A DNA stretch of 64,000 nt, taken from assembly GCA_023213395.1 (NCBI GenBank), contig CM041465.1, positions 190,533,741-190,597,740 of the forward strand, read 5' to 3'. Below, in pieces: positions 12,601 through 23,549 of the stretch. This stretch comes from Cycas panzhihuaensis. Taxonomy: Eukaryota > Cycadophyta. Every line of letters begins with the position of its first letter. The stretch's first letter is position 1. Both the position numbers and the translations under genes were made by a program. The notes beneath the pieces were generated by a model, which worked only from the letters and a program-made list of their open reading frames with translations, was not told the DNA's origin and ran no database searches.

Positions 12601-12668
12601 GAGGATATAAACATTATTTATGGGACAATATTAAGGGTGGACAAAGAAAAATTAAAGCCTTATACAAG
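9665..12668 (+). repeat. Repeat family R, copy 1
   Basis: This 3-kb stretch aligns along its length with 38303-39553 plus 46634-48756, after removing the element inserted in the second copy. Shared landmarks include the start (TACCTTYCACCCTARGTGG), the region CCAATGCTT to TCTCATGGTGATATTTCA (near 10360), and TTATACAAGGGATATA at the end. Copy 1 lacks about 0.5 kb present in copy 2 (38513-39085). The first third encodes an ORF1-like remnant and the last half is purine-rich noncoding DNA. No RT or LTR was found, so its class is uncertain. Confidence 0.75.
9880..10290 (+). pseudogene. LINE ORF1-like (DUF4283-type) remnant in R copy 1
   Basis: One frame reads CPIWMEFSNLSLYLW, then IPLGRLHYKHPKC, INLAKSL and ISIYIG. 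This resembles the second half of the DUF4283 domain found in ORF1 of plant L1-type LINEs (PVWVRLPNLPLxxW ... EINLxKxLP). The same frame is kept in copy 2 (SLAIPLSHLHYKF, EINLAKSI, ISIYIV), which supports real ancestral coding. The first half of the domain is deleted here. Stops occur at several places. An ORF1 protein would bind element RNA, but function here is inferred only from resemblance. Confidence 0.45.
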
Positions 12669-12740
12669 GGATATACATTAGTAGAACTAGGAAATAAAGA
12701 TAATGGGGATTCAAGAAGAGGATGAGGGATATTGTGATGC
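11300..12740. other. Purine-rich half of repeat R (copy 1)
   Basis: For about 1.4 kb the plus strand is dominated by A and G (for example GATAAGGTATATAAG and GGGGGGATGGGGGG), so the minus strand gives only low-complexity F/S/Y/P/L-rich reading frames. I see no gene in it. The same asymmetry is present in copy 2 at 47460-48756. Confidence 0.6.
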
Positions 12741-14467
12741 AAGTTTTTCCTTGTTGGTTTCCTATATAATGAATTATAGTGATAAGAAGACAAGAAGTGA
12801 AGGGTCTTGAATAGAACTAGGATTTCACTTATGAAAAGATTATAATTATTGGCCTTAAGATATAATTTTATTATAGGATTTTATTTAGTGGAATTTTTTA
12901 ATGCTACATAATATGGAAGTTCAAGGGAAATAATTCAACTACCATGAGAATAGGATTTAGACTCATAATAGTTATTTCATTAAAGTTGATGTGTTTCTCT
13001 AATTTCATAGTTACTTCTTCTTTATCCTATTACCATGTAAACAACTTCTCACTTAGTTCATGCACCTTATTTAATTCCTCTTTAATTTGTTCAATGATAA
13101 ACTCTCCCTCTTTAATAGCTTACTTTTGTGTGTGTTGTGCTTCTTATTTTACATGCAAGTTTTTCCTTTCTTTGTAAATCATTTTTCTTTTTTTTGTAAT
13201 TATATTCAAATAAATGGTTTATGGCTATCTCTCTCTCTATTAGACATGATTTGGCCTTGTAAATTTGAATGTAATACTTGATGAAGAATTTTGAGATACT
13301 TGTTATGTTTACCACAATAAATATATTTTTCCTTATTAATAAATACTTGTGTAATGTATTTTGGTACTACTAATCAACAATAATCTCAATGGCAATGATA
13401 AACAACCCCCTAATTATAATACTTGATATAAAAATCTAATAGGAAAATGTGAAATTTTACCCACAACTATAAAATACAGAACTTTAGGAATGTTTGATAA
13501 TTAGAAGGATAATATTCTAATAATATTTTAATTTAAATATTTTGACCAATAACCTTATGAAATTCTAAATTTTTTCTATTATTTTTGTATTTGGATATAT
13601 GAGTTATTGTAAGATTATTCTCTCATTTGGTTGTGTATATGGTTATGGGATCATTCTTTGATTTGGCCATATGCATAGTGATTAACAAAAGATCCCTTCT
13701 CTTATATAGGCAAGAAGATGGTAGGAAAAGTACACTAAGTACTGTGGACATTTAGGAGAATGTTGAACATAGGGAAATATAATACTACAAAGATCATAAG
13801 TTTGAAATTGAGTGAGGTCCCCATAGAAGACTAATATACACTATTTATCTCAGGACAAGTCTTCATGTTCATAATATTCTCCTTATTCCCTTTAGGAACA
13901 ACTTTTTTATCATCCTTTATGCTTCAAAATACAAGCCCAATCTTATGCCTTCTGCAAATGTATTCAAATCTTTATCTAGCCTTCACTTCGAATTTCAAAT
14001 CCTAAGATGTTTTCATCTTGTAGTTGGCTTTAAGAGTTCACTACCTTGGTGGGTAGGTTTCCTTATAGATTTCAATTTTCCCATGCCTTCATATATTTTA
14101 GTGGTCTTACAAGAGTACTAGTAATGCTTAGAGCATTGAATTATGTTCAATTATTCAAATACTTTCCAATACCCTTCTTTTATACCTACAGATGATGGCA
14201 TCTCCAATTCTGCCCTTCATAACAAATTTACACACATATCTTTGATAGTTTATATGTTCCCTCCTTAGTTGATTTTCTTTCCCTTATTAAGGAATGATTC
14301 GTTCATTGTACTTCATCTATATATGGTGAAGCAATTTTTTATTTGCTTCCATATGATCAAATTTCTTAAGTTAAATATTTTGATTGCAAAGAGAACTATT
14401 TGCCTAACATTAATTTTTTAAATTTATCCTTGATGCTCAAATCATTTCAAAGTTCATAGGTTGGATT
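12669..14467. other. Unassigned sequence between R copy 1 and gypsy B
   Basis: No domain, LTR pair or primer site was recognised. Around 12950-13130 the minus strand reads EELNKVHELSEKLF and EVTMKLEKHINF, which is coiled-coil-like, but stops surround it. A 17-base phrase (ATGCAAGTTTTTCCTT) occurs twice, near 12738 and 13153. Confidence 0.35.
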
Positions 14468-14688
14468 TGTATTACATACTACTATTAAGATTTATAATAA
14501 ACTAATAATTATTTGAATTGGGTTTAGGTAGGAAAGTTTATTTTGTTTGGTAGGTTGCCCATTGGGTAATATAAATATTATTCTATATAGACTTATTTTC
14601 ATATTTTTATCAAATATTAATTGAACTATTATATTTCTTTACTTACTTCTTAGCATGTGCAATCTTTGGTTTTCATTAGTACTCTATA
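14468..14688 (+). repeat. 5' LTR of gypsy B
   Basis: Starts TGTATTACATAC and ends just before the primer site. It aligns with 27916-28135 throughout, for example ATAAATATTATTCTATAT, TAGCATGTGCAATC and TTTTCATTA. A TATA-like AATATAAATATT lies about 110 bp before the end. Confidence 0.85.
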
Positions 14689-14690
14689 AG

Positions 14691-14702
14691 TGGTATCAAA
14701 GC
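14691..14702 (+). promoter_or_regulatory. Primer binding site of gypsy B (tRNA-iMet)
   Basis: TGGTATCAAAGC differs by one G-to-A change from TGGTATCAGAGC and follows the 5' LTR with a two-base spacer. Confidence 0.85.
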
Positions 14703-14890
14703 TTCATTTATAGTATCTATAGTAAAATACCTCTCCTCAATAGATAAATTTAAGGCTAGATTACTTAGGTAAATCAATCATTATAGCTCTGTTATTTCCT
14801 ATTATGTATTTTCTCTTACTCCTATCATCCTTATCTTTTTTCCTACCTGACTTGTCCTCTCATTTAATAGTATCTCTATATTAGACACAA

Positions 14891-14895
14891 CATAC
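14891..14895 (+). repeat. Target site duplication of copia B (left)
   Basis: CATAC directly left of the LTR at 14896, matched by CATAC at 22492-22496 right of the other LTR. Confidence 0.85.
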
Positions 14896-15206
14896 TGAAG
14901 GATGGATGGATCTAGAGAATAAATCACTCACATGCACACAATGGTAATGGAGAATGAAAAAGAGATTAAACAAGATATGGGAGCAAGCTTGAAGGTGAGA
15001 ATGAAAGAATGACTCCCTCCTTGAGATTTCGTCTTTTATTATTAAGGGTGAGCATTAGGGTTAGGATTTTCCTGCCTAATGACATAAACCAAAATTACAT
15101 CTAAATGCATATAAAGTGTATTTCATTAAGAGACTAATGCTAACAATATATCCTAAGGTCACATAATTAATTTATACAAATGACCTTGATACATTAACCT
15201 CTTTGA
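14896..15206 (-). repeat. 3' LTR of copia B
   Basis: Sense-strand 3' LTR, starting TGAAGGATGG on the plus strand and ending at CCTCTTTGA. It aligns end to end with 22180-22491 and, inverted, with the solo LTR at 26229-26540. Its sense start has lost the canonical TG (TC). Confidence 0.9.
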
Positions 15207-15225
15207 ATCCCACCCTTAATGGTGG
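15207..15225 (-). promoter_or_regulatory. Polypurine tract of copia B
   Basis: The minus strand reads TTAAGGGTGGGATT directly upstream of the 3' LTR, in the position of the second-strand primer of copia elements. Confidence 0.7.
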
Positions 15226-15659
15226 AAGATCATTGTGAGAAAATCTATTCTATGAGGTCTTCATTTGAGTATTATTATTAGATTGAAATTCTAAATGACA
15301 ATTTTGTAGGAAAGTCCTCACAGGGAATAAAAACCCACGAACTTTCTAAGATCTATAGCACCTTTTATAAATTAAAATGGCTAAGGTGGCTCTTTGATGT
15401 AGCCTGATAGCCAAGAAGCTTAAATGTGCAGCTTAATCTACTGAGTCTCCATATATTGTTTGGTCATCCCCTATGCCCTTTTGGGTTTTCATAGGTTTTG
15501 ATTTTCTGAAACTAGTACAACCCTTATCCTTCCATGCCCACATGGAATTTTCATAAATAGGATAGAGCAGAGACTTACTCTTATTCTTTTGTGCCTACAA
15601 GGGGTTTTCACAAAGAGAATAGAGTATGATAATCCTATTGCCATTTTCTTTTATCGGTT

Positions 15660-17250
15660 GAAGATGGAGGCCCTAAGGCTAAGCTACCTTTAGAACTATT
15701 CAAACTTCACCTTTTACAGTTGTTTGGTGAAGATATCAACCACTTGATCTTCTATGGGACAATATTCCTATTAAATTGTTCCATCATGAATAAGTTCTCT
15801 AATCTTGTGGGCTTTCGTACTTATGTATTTGGTACGATTGTGAAATACAAGAATTTTCACCATGTAGATTGCTGATTGATTATCCACATGAAGACTCGTA
15901 GGACTTGTTTGGGTGATATTCAATGTTTCTAATAATTTTCTTAGCCATATCACCTCCTTACTAGTCTCAAAAGCATCAATGTATTTAGCTTCAATAGTTG
16001 AATCTACAACTATCTTCTTCTATTTGAATCTCTATGATATTGGTGCTATTCCAAGAAATGTTACATCCACAGACGTAGATCTTCTTGTATCTTTATCTCC
16101 TACAAAGTCTGAGTCTATGTATACAGAAAGTTTAAAGTCTAAATTAGATTCATACAATAGACCATATTTGTTGGTTATCTTAAGGTATCTCAACACTCAC
16201 ATTGCTGCCTGTTAATGGTTCTACTTAGGATTTGTTATATAACGAGCAAGAATGCCAACAGAGTGTGCAATATCTGACCTTGTATTGGTAGTATATATGA
16301 GACTACCTACAAGTTTCTTCTAGAGTGTTACATCTGCCTCCTTAGTATCACCTTCAATTGAGAGTTTGGTATTAGGGTTCATAGGTAAAGCCACCGGTCG
16401 AGCATCTTCTAATTGAAACTTGGTTAGAAGATCGTTGATGTATTTTTCTTAGGAGAGGAAAATTTTTTCATTCTTTTGTGTTACTTCAATTCTCAAGTAA
16501 TATTTCATTAAATTGAGGTTAGACAATTTGAATGTTTTGCCAAGGTTATTTTTCAGCTGGCTTATTGCCTGTTCATTATTACTTATTACTAGCATGTCAT
16601 CCACAAGATTATGAGATAAGTGACATTATCCTTATGGTGCTTGATGAACAATGTTGCATCAATATCTTAGTAGTTACAAACATCGTATCCAAGTTGCCTC
16701 GTTCTTTCAGACAACTTGGCAAACCAAGCACGAGGGGCTTGTTTAAGGCCGTACAAGGACTTTCTAAGCTTGCAAACCTTATGCTCTTGACCTTCGATCT
16801 CATATCCTTCTAGTTGAGCCATGTAAATTTCTTCTTCAAGATCTCCATTAAGAAATACAGTCTTAATATCGAGTTGGTGGATTTTCTAACCCTGTTGAGT
16901 AGCCAAGGCCACAAGAGTTCTAATTGTAGGCCACTTAGTTGTAGGTGCAAATACTTCAGTGTAGTCGATGCATTCCCTTTGCATAAATCCTTTAGCTACC
17001 AATATCGCCTTATGTTTTTCAAGGGTTCCATCTGATCTATATTTATTTTTGAACACCCATTTATTTTGAACTACCTTTCTGCCAAGTGGTAGATCAATGA
17101 GCCCCCATGTACAGTTCTTGATAAGAGATTGGTACTCTTCATTCATGGCATTTCTCCAAACTATATGCTTTATAGCTTCTTCGTATGTTAGGGGCTCTTC
17201 ATTAAGAGTAAGGTGTAGTTCTATTAGTTCAATCTCACTATATAATAATT
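15660..17250 (-). pseudogene. Reverse transcriptase and RNase H of copia B
   Basis: The RT N-terminus (17146 downward) reads CTWGLIDLPLGRKVVQNKW then VFKNKYRSDGTLEKHKA and GFMQRECIDYTEVFAP, matching the W-LVxLPxGxKxIxxKWVFKxK and YxExFAP blocks of copia RT. The active site appears as LVDD at 16596-16604 (usual YVDD). RNase H near 15771-15953 reads SLHVDNQSAIYMVK and FHNRTKYI (usual CDNQSAIxLxKNPVFHxRTKHI), with its Asp present. Stops and a shift split it into several pieces. RT and RNase H copy element RNA to DNA. Confidence 0.85.
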
Positions 17251-17251
17251 C

Positions 17252-18430
17252 CTACACCCTTGCTCTATGGGCACTTCGAGTGTCAATTTTACCCACCTCA
17301 TCTGGTCGTATGTCCTTATTGAGTTGGCAGGCTTCTCGAGATCCTCGAGTTGGAAATGAGGTTCTCATTTCCTCAACTTCTTGGTTCTCATCTTGTTTAT
17401 TAAAATGATTATTTTGTGAGGAGGATGTTGATGTGCTTGAGAAAGATAGTCCGTCTGCCACTATTTTACCTTTGTCGACTAAAGGTGGAGAGGATGGTTC
17501 TTCTATAATGGCTTTGCCTTTGTTAACTCTGCTATCTTCAAAGGATGGTACTGGATGTACACTCATCCATTTAAAGTCACAATTTATATCCTCTGAGGCT
17601 CTATTATTAGCTTCCAATATTTGGAGTAATTTATGTCCGCCCCCTCCCCCCAACTTTTGGAATCTAAACATCATACTTGATCACATGATTATAACAGTAT
17701 GAGGGTACTTTAGAGTCCAGTTTAAGTAACTAATCCTCTGTATCCATAAAAACGACATCTTTGGTAATGATGATTTTTTATTGTAAAGGTATAAAAACCT
17801 TATACTCTTTCTTATCCATAGCTTATCCAATAGAGATGCCTTTAAGTGACCTTGGCTGGAGTTTATTTCAATCTGAATCTAGAATATGGGCATAACATGT
17901 AGAGCTAAAAATTTTGAAGTAGTAAATAATGGGAGCTTGTCCTAACCACGTTTCATTAGGTGATTATACTTCCTTAGATGGGCTAATAACATTGATATAG
18001 TAAACAATTATCTAGATAGATTTTACCCATAGGTAAGTAGGTACATTTTTGTATATCAACATAGCCTAAGCCATGTTCATGATTATCGTGTTCATGCACT
18101 CGACAACTCCATTTTCCTTGGGGTACCTGCTACTATTATTTGATGCTTAACGCCATTGTCTCGACGGTAGCTTTAAAACTCATGTGAGGTATATTTGCCA
18201 CCATTATCAGTTTGAAGACATTTGAGTTGATAACCTAACTCTTTTCAGTGAGGGTTTTGAATTCTTTGAATACACGAAAGGCTTCATCTTTCATAGAAAA
18301 ATTACCCATACTTTTCTAGTGAAATCATTAATGAAAGAGATGTAACATAACTTACCCTTTAGTGAAGGAATGGGCATTGGCCCACACAAATCAAAGTATA
18401 CACATTGTAATAGATGGCTCTATTTCTACT
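17252..18430 (-). pseudogene. Integrase core and linker of copia B
   Basis: The linker before RT (17252-17674) is a 140-residue frame rich in S, E and K, as usual between copia integrase and RT. Above 17700 the decayed core runs up to 18430. Readable parts include the start near 18360-18430 (CVYFDLCGPMPIPSLKG, with the first catalytic Asp in FDLCGP, then ISFINDFTRK). The D-N-G-G-E-F block near 18190-18220 is degraded. Integrase would insert the DNA copy, giving the 5-bp duplications seen here. Confidence 0.75.
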
Positions 18431-19060
18431 GACTTTTAGAAAATAGTTGTCGATGAGATTTGGTAATGATATAAGCTTCACATTTAAAGGGCTTAGAGGA
18501 GAACTTTAGAAGATTTGAAAGAGTGTTAGAAATATCTCTAAGTCTATCAATGTGAATATGGCCCATGTGAGCATGACAAATAGCTTCTAGTGATAATGTT
18601 GGATGGGTCAAAATGGAATTAAATGTAAATTCTTCATTAGCACAAGGGCCTTAGGCATAATGAGCTTCAGAAGATGGAGAGTCATTTAGTCAAAAGAGTT
18701 TGCCAGATAGATATCTAGTCAAAGCCACTTGATTAGTTAGAGGGTGAATGACCTGGAGAGTATGGTCATTTTCAATTACACTCAAATCAAATCCATGAGA
18801 GACAAGTGTGGATAAGGAGAGTATGTTTTGTTTGAGATTGGGTATATATACGACATCAAGCAATATAAAATCTTCTAGGCCTGGGAGTTTCAAGTGAATG
18901 TTACCAATTCCTTCAATAGGTTGTTGTGATTTATCAGCCATGTGAACAACTCCTTGAACATTTGAGTCAAATGTCTAATGTATACTACGATTATACATTA
19001 TATGTTAAGTTGCTCCTGTGTCCATGATCCACTGTCTATCGATTGAACCTACATTATTGG
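18430..19060 (-). pseudogene. Protease and GAG-pre-integrase domain of copia B
   Basis: The aspartic protease active site is readable: WIMDTGAT, with D-T-G encoded at 19014-19022 on the minus strand. It continues as LLDVVYIPNLKQNILSL (18690-18941), a hallmark of copia proteases (VLxVPxxxxNLLSVxxL). The GAG-pre-integrase domain follows (18426-18611) as AICHAHMGHIHIDRLRDI, matching the LWHxRLGHxxxxxLxxL block with the His pair HMGH retained. These link Gag processing to the integrase N-terminus. Confidence 0.85.
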
Positions 19061-19289
19061 TAATTCTAATAGGGCTTGGCATTGATGAAGGGAATTCACA
19101 AGTGATATATCCACATCTATCTTCAAAGTATCTATTTAGTTGGTCAATGGTATTTGATGCTGAAGATCCCTCAATTCTTTGAATGTGTGCTTGTACAAAA
19201 CCTGCACCACTAAAGGATTCTTTATAAGTTTCTTCAACATTGTGAGCTCCATGTTTTGGTTAGAAATTGGCCAACTTATAAGTGGCAAT

Positions 19290-20231
19290 TCTGTAGTCTT
19301 TTATTAAGTGTCCTTTACGGTTATATGGATCACACATAATAGTTTGATTACCAGTCCCTTAGGAGGTAGTGGTTTGGCCTGATTGTCTTGCTCTTTATTG
19401 AGGTGGCCCTTGTCATTGATACTGTCAAGGTTGTAACTAAGGGTTTTTTTAACCTTGTGGATAATTTCCCATGTTTCCTCCTCTTCTTCTTACTCGATTA
19501 TTTCCTTTGCCACGAGAGGGACCTTGATTCTTTGTATAACAAACTTCGTGTTCCACCTCAAAGGCTGCATCTAGAAGAGATTCAGAGGCTATAAAGTTTA
19601 TATCAAAGCTCTTGTCAAATTCTATGAACTTATCAACAAGTACTTCAAAGTTAAGTGTCTTTAATATTCCACTAGATTGAAGACTTCCAAGCAAGTTTTC
19701 ATAATCAAGAGTATGTAAATATGACTGGATTAAGAATGCCCAAGTGATACATTGGGTCTTAAAATCTTTATCAATTGCCTGTTTAATTGGTCTAAGGAGA
19801 TTTATTGTCTCATAAGCTCGTCCCTTCTACATTTTTAATTTGTTTATTTTCAGAACAAGATGAACAAATTCTAAATCTGACATGGTATCAAAGTTCTTCT
19901 TGAGAACTTCAAGGACCTTCCAAGCTATATCATGTTGCTCTTTGTTAATCAAGTTGTGCAAGGAGTGATTAGTAACCAACAGAATTCCTGCATGAATCTT
20001 TTCATCATATATCTCCTATTGTAGTTTGGTTATAGCATCTGTAGGAGCTATTGGGATGGATCCACCGAAAGAAGGTGTTGTAGTTGTTGCTGGTATGTTA
20101 GGTGTAAGCTGCAAGTAGGCTCTCAAAAGGCCTTCATACTTTGCAACATTTTTAACTCCAGTGTACCATAGATGCCAATTTTCTTTACCTTTTAATATGT
20201 AGTTAACATTATGCTTGAATTGATATGACAT
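19290..20231 (-). pseudogene. Gag of copia B with zinc-knuckle remnant
   Basis: The likely start codon is at 20231 (MSYQFKHNVNYILKGKENW), followed by HLWYTGVKNVAKYEGLLRAY. This is the usual copia Gag opening (LxGxNYxxWxxxxxxxLxxxxLxxxL). The zinc knuckle at 19293-19334 reads CDPYNRKGHLIKDY: two of the three cysteines are replaced by tyrosine, leaving one Cys and the His. Several stops interrupt the middle part. Gag forms the virus-like particle and packages RNA. Confidence 0.8.
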
Positions 20232-22165
20232 GGTGATGATGAAGAAGTAGAAGAGATAATAGAAGTATGTGCTACTGATATGTGTGGCTAATATACCTAG
20301 CGCAACACGGATGTAGAAATAAATTCTATGATGAGAAATAAACAATGATTTAAGTTTTTTTTTTTTCAATAATTATGAAAAAATGAATATAAGCAATTAT
20401 GCAAGAATGAGGCCTAATATAGAGCTGGTAAAGAGTGGTGATGTGTTATGCCACTAACCTCTCACTTATGTATAAATGTAAGTGAGGTTTCGATGCCTAA
20501 GGCTTCTAGTATACAATTAAATCCTTCACCTGCGATACCCACACTTGTGCTTGATGATGAAATCCAAGCCACAATGGAGCCCAAGTACTCTCGGTCCTCA
20601 CCTAGTTTGCCAATGAGTAGCTATATACCTCCTTTGAAGAGTCAAATGGTACTGCATATCCCACGGCTATGATGAATATTAGACCAAGTTAATTTTAATC
20701 TTGCATTAAGGTTTTCAGTTTTCCTCGGTAGTTATCAGGATTATCCTTAATTGGAGGCTGTAGGTATGGTTAACCTATCTTTCTACCACTATTCTGGTTA
20801 AGACCAAACCCAGTATGAAACTCACACATTCCTTAAGGCTTAGACTTTGGCTAACCTTGGTCTATTTCAACCAAGGCGAGTATGTGCACAAGTCAAGAAC
20901 TAGCAGTATAGATCGTACATATGAGATTTCTTTTAGGAATAGTGTAAGATATTTTCGTATAACTAAAAACTAAAATAGAAATTTACCAAATGTACTTGTT
21001 TGATTTTTGTTCTTACTTTGTTATTGTCGTTGCTTTATGTGATGCTTTATGTTATGTGTGCAATTAGAAAAATCATACTAGATTTAGTAAGGGAACTAGA
21101 TGTTGCTTCTGATCCAAGGTTTCCCTTACTTTAGTACGATGTTTCGAAATATGTTTTTGGAAGTTCTGATATAAAAGATATAATGAGATAAAAAGTGGAT
21201 CAACTCGCCACTAAAATGCTAATTTTTCTAAATCTATATGCATGTTATTTTTCCCTATTTTGTGAATTTTTTACAAAATTTATAAATAATGATAAATGGG
21301 TATAATTTTTAAAAATTACAAATATGAAGGCCTAAATGATGAAATATGAGCTTATGATAGAAGGAAAAAGTGTTTAGAATATCATTTCTAGTAGAGTTGT
21401 CAAGTCAGATTTCTTAAAAGGCACAAAAAAAAAAATTGTTTGAAAAAGCATAAAAGTAAAATCCTACTAGATCCACTATCTCAGAATCTAAACCTCAATA
21501 TATAAAAAGTTATGTTTTGACACGTACATTAACTTTCCTTTCTACACCATGTCTAAAATATTCCAAAAATACCCTTGTAATATCTTTTGTAGGGATGAGT
21601 AGGCAAAATCAGCAACCATGAGAAAACTGCATAGATCTCACTAACTAGTGGATAAAATTTGATGAGATTTATCTTAAACTGATCCTAAGACATATATATA
21701 CCAGATCCATTAATAAAACATTTAGATTTTAGATAATAATTAAAGGATTTCATTAGGAAAAGTGCCTTAAATCACTTATCTAAAAATTTTACCCTTTCGT
21801 CATAGTTAAAATTCACTATTTCAGGGTGAATTTGAAGTTGCTCTAGATGACAAAAATGATCCTTTAGACAATGGGACTTTACATGCCAAATTTTATCAAA
21901 TTCTGATATGGTCAAAATTTTTAATGAAATTATAGGCCTTTAATGCTTTCGGGACTATTATGGCAGCCGAACGGCTTCAAAAACCTGTACTCTTCACATC
22001 TAAATTTTTTCACACATATATAAAAAAGTAACATATAAACTATTATAATTTTAATCTTTCAAAATGTTAAAAATGATGAATGCACTCTCAATACTTCATA
22101 TTGAAGGTGAAGGAGAGGCAAAATGACTCTATGCAAGTGGAATAGAGTGAATAGATCCCTTTCTA
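20232..22165 (-). other. Long 5' leader of copia B
   Basis: About 1.9 kb separate the primer site (22166) from the gag start (20231). No domain or LTR was recognised inside. The last 50 bases before the start codon are pyrimidine-rich (TCTTCTACTTCTTCATCATC). It could hold translation or packaging signals, or an unrecognised old insertion. Confidence 0.5.
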
Positions 22166-22177
22166 GCTCTGATACCA
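22166..22177 (-). promoter_or_regulatory. Primer binding site of copia B (tRNA-iMet)
   Basis: The minus strand reads TGGTATCAGAGC, a perfect plant tRNA-iMet primer complement, two bases from the end of the 5' LTR. Confidence 0.95.
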
Positions 22178-22179
22178 CA

Positions 22180-22491
22180 TGAAGAAAGTATGGATCTAGG
22201 GAATAAATCACTCATATGCACACAATAGCAATGGAGAATGAAAAAGAGAGAAAATAAGATATGACAGCAAGCTTCGAGGTGAGAATGAAATAATGACTCC
22301 CTTCTTGAGATTTTAACTTTTATTATTGAGGGTGAGGATTAGGGTTAGAATTTTCCCACCTAATGACATGAACCTAAAATAACATCTAAATGCACATAAA
22401 GTGTACTCCATTAAGAGACAAATGCTAACAATATATCCTAAGGTCACATAATTAATCTACATAAATGACCTTGATACATTAACCTCTTTTA
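22180..22491 (-). repeat. 5' LTR of copia B
   Basis: Plus strand starts TGAAGAAAGT and ends CCTCTTTTA (canonical CA changed to TA). It aligns with 14896-15206 end to end and is followed by the CATAC duplication at 22492-22496. Confidence 0.9.
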
Positions 22492-22496
22492 CATAC
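22492..22496 (+). repeat. Target site duplication of copia B (right)
   Basis: CATAC, identical to 14891-14895. Gypsy B sequence resumes here. Confidence 0.85.
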
Positions 22497-22946
22497 TTTT
22501 GTGACTTCAACCTTTATCTTTTAGATTTTGTTCATTCTATTATGTTCTAAACCATTGTGTATATTAATAATGCCTACTTCTTTAGTTCTCATGTTCCATT
22601 AGTTACCAAGAATCATATATATCACTACTCTTCTTAACTCATGTCATCATCTTCATTCTATCTATTACTAATATTTTAATTACATTTATATTCATGCTTT
22701 TATTTTAATTAGTCGCTAGACCTTTTCATTAGTCCTTAACATGCATCTGACCATCTTGAAATCCTTGTAATCCTATTGTATCCTTCTCTCTAGTTTCCAC
22801 ATGTTATTGTCTATCTTACCTACATACTAGGTTTATTATAGGTCAATGTAATAAAAATTTAAACTTATAGATTGCAAATATTAGGAAAGTTATATTATCA
22901 TAAAAATATATTCTTACCTTTTAAAATTTAAATATTTTACCACCAA

Positions 22947-23008
22947 ATCACCATTGGTATCCTAATCCTTACATTTTATCACCGTTGGTATCCTAATCCT
23001 TACATTTT
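22947..23008 (+). repeat. 31-bp tandem duplication inside gypsy B
   Basis: Two adjacent 31-bp units (22947-22977, 22978-23008) starting ATCACCATTGGTATCC and ATCACCGTTGGTATCC differ at one base, so the duplication is much younger than the element around it. Confidence 0.9.
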
Positions 23009-23549
23009 ACATTAGCATTATACCTTATTAAATCTTTGGTTCCACCCCATTCATTCCATCTCTACATCCATCTTATTCATCCATTATGTGATATCTTCAT
23101 TCTAAGTTTGTCTCACCATAAGCTTACCTCATCCAAGGTTATAGTACAACTAGAGGTTCTTTCATATAGCACATTTATGAATGTAAAATAGAATCTAAAT
23201 TTGAGATACCTAATGAAGAATGAGAGGAAACTAAAATAATCATCATAACACCACTTACAAGCATGATTGAATTTGTAATATAAGCCTCTAGCTAAGTTTT
23301 ATATCACATGCTATAAGATATATTAAAAAAATTAATAATTATTATATGTGACCATAAAGGGAAGGGACAAATATTAAAGGATGAAGAAGGTGATGGTAGT
23401 AAGTTAAAAGGCCAAATTCTAAAGAAGTACCAAGATTTGTTAACCTAACAAATAACCCTATAAGGAAGTACATGCATAACTGCCAAAATTTAACACTAGA
23501 GAAATAAAAGATGATTGGACTTTTAAGCCTATTTCAATTACTTACAATC

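Larger units (their letters stand above)
14896..22491 (-). mobile_element. Complete Ty1/copia element B nested in gypsy B
   Basis: About 7.6 kb, with LTRs of about 312 bp at both ends, a CATAC duplication, primer site, polypurine tract and gag, protease, integrase, RT, RNase H in copia order on the minus strand. The two LTRs differ at roughly one position in ten by eye, mostly transitions, so the insertion is old. It sits between the primer site and gag of gypsy B. Internal frames contain stops. An unusual feature is a leader of about 1.9 kb between primer site and gag. Confidence 0.9.

Noticed and set aside
12738-13170. Repeated phrase ATGCAAGTTTTTCCTT
   Set aside because: Too short in AT-rich DNA, with no extension of homology on either side.
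17433-17702. Open stretch of 89 codons on the plus strand
   Set aside because: Antisense of the copia B integrase-RT linker, which explains its openness.
20448-20672. Plus-strand 74-codon frame in the copia B leader
   Set aside because: Composition is protein-like (P/S rich) but it is antisense to the element, has no homolog I recognise and no flanking signals. Kept only as part of the leader.
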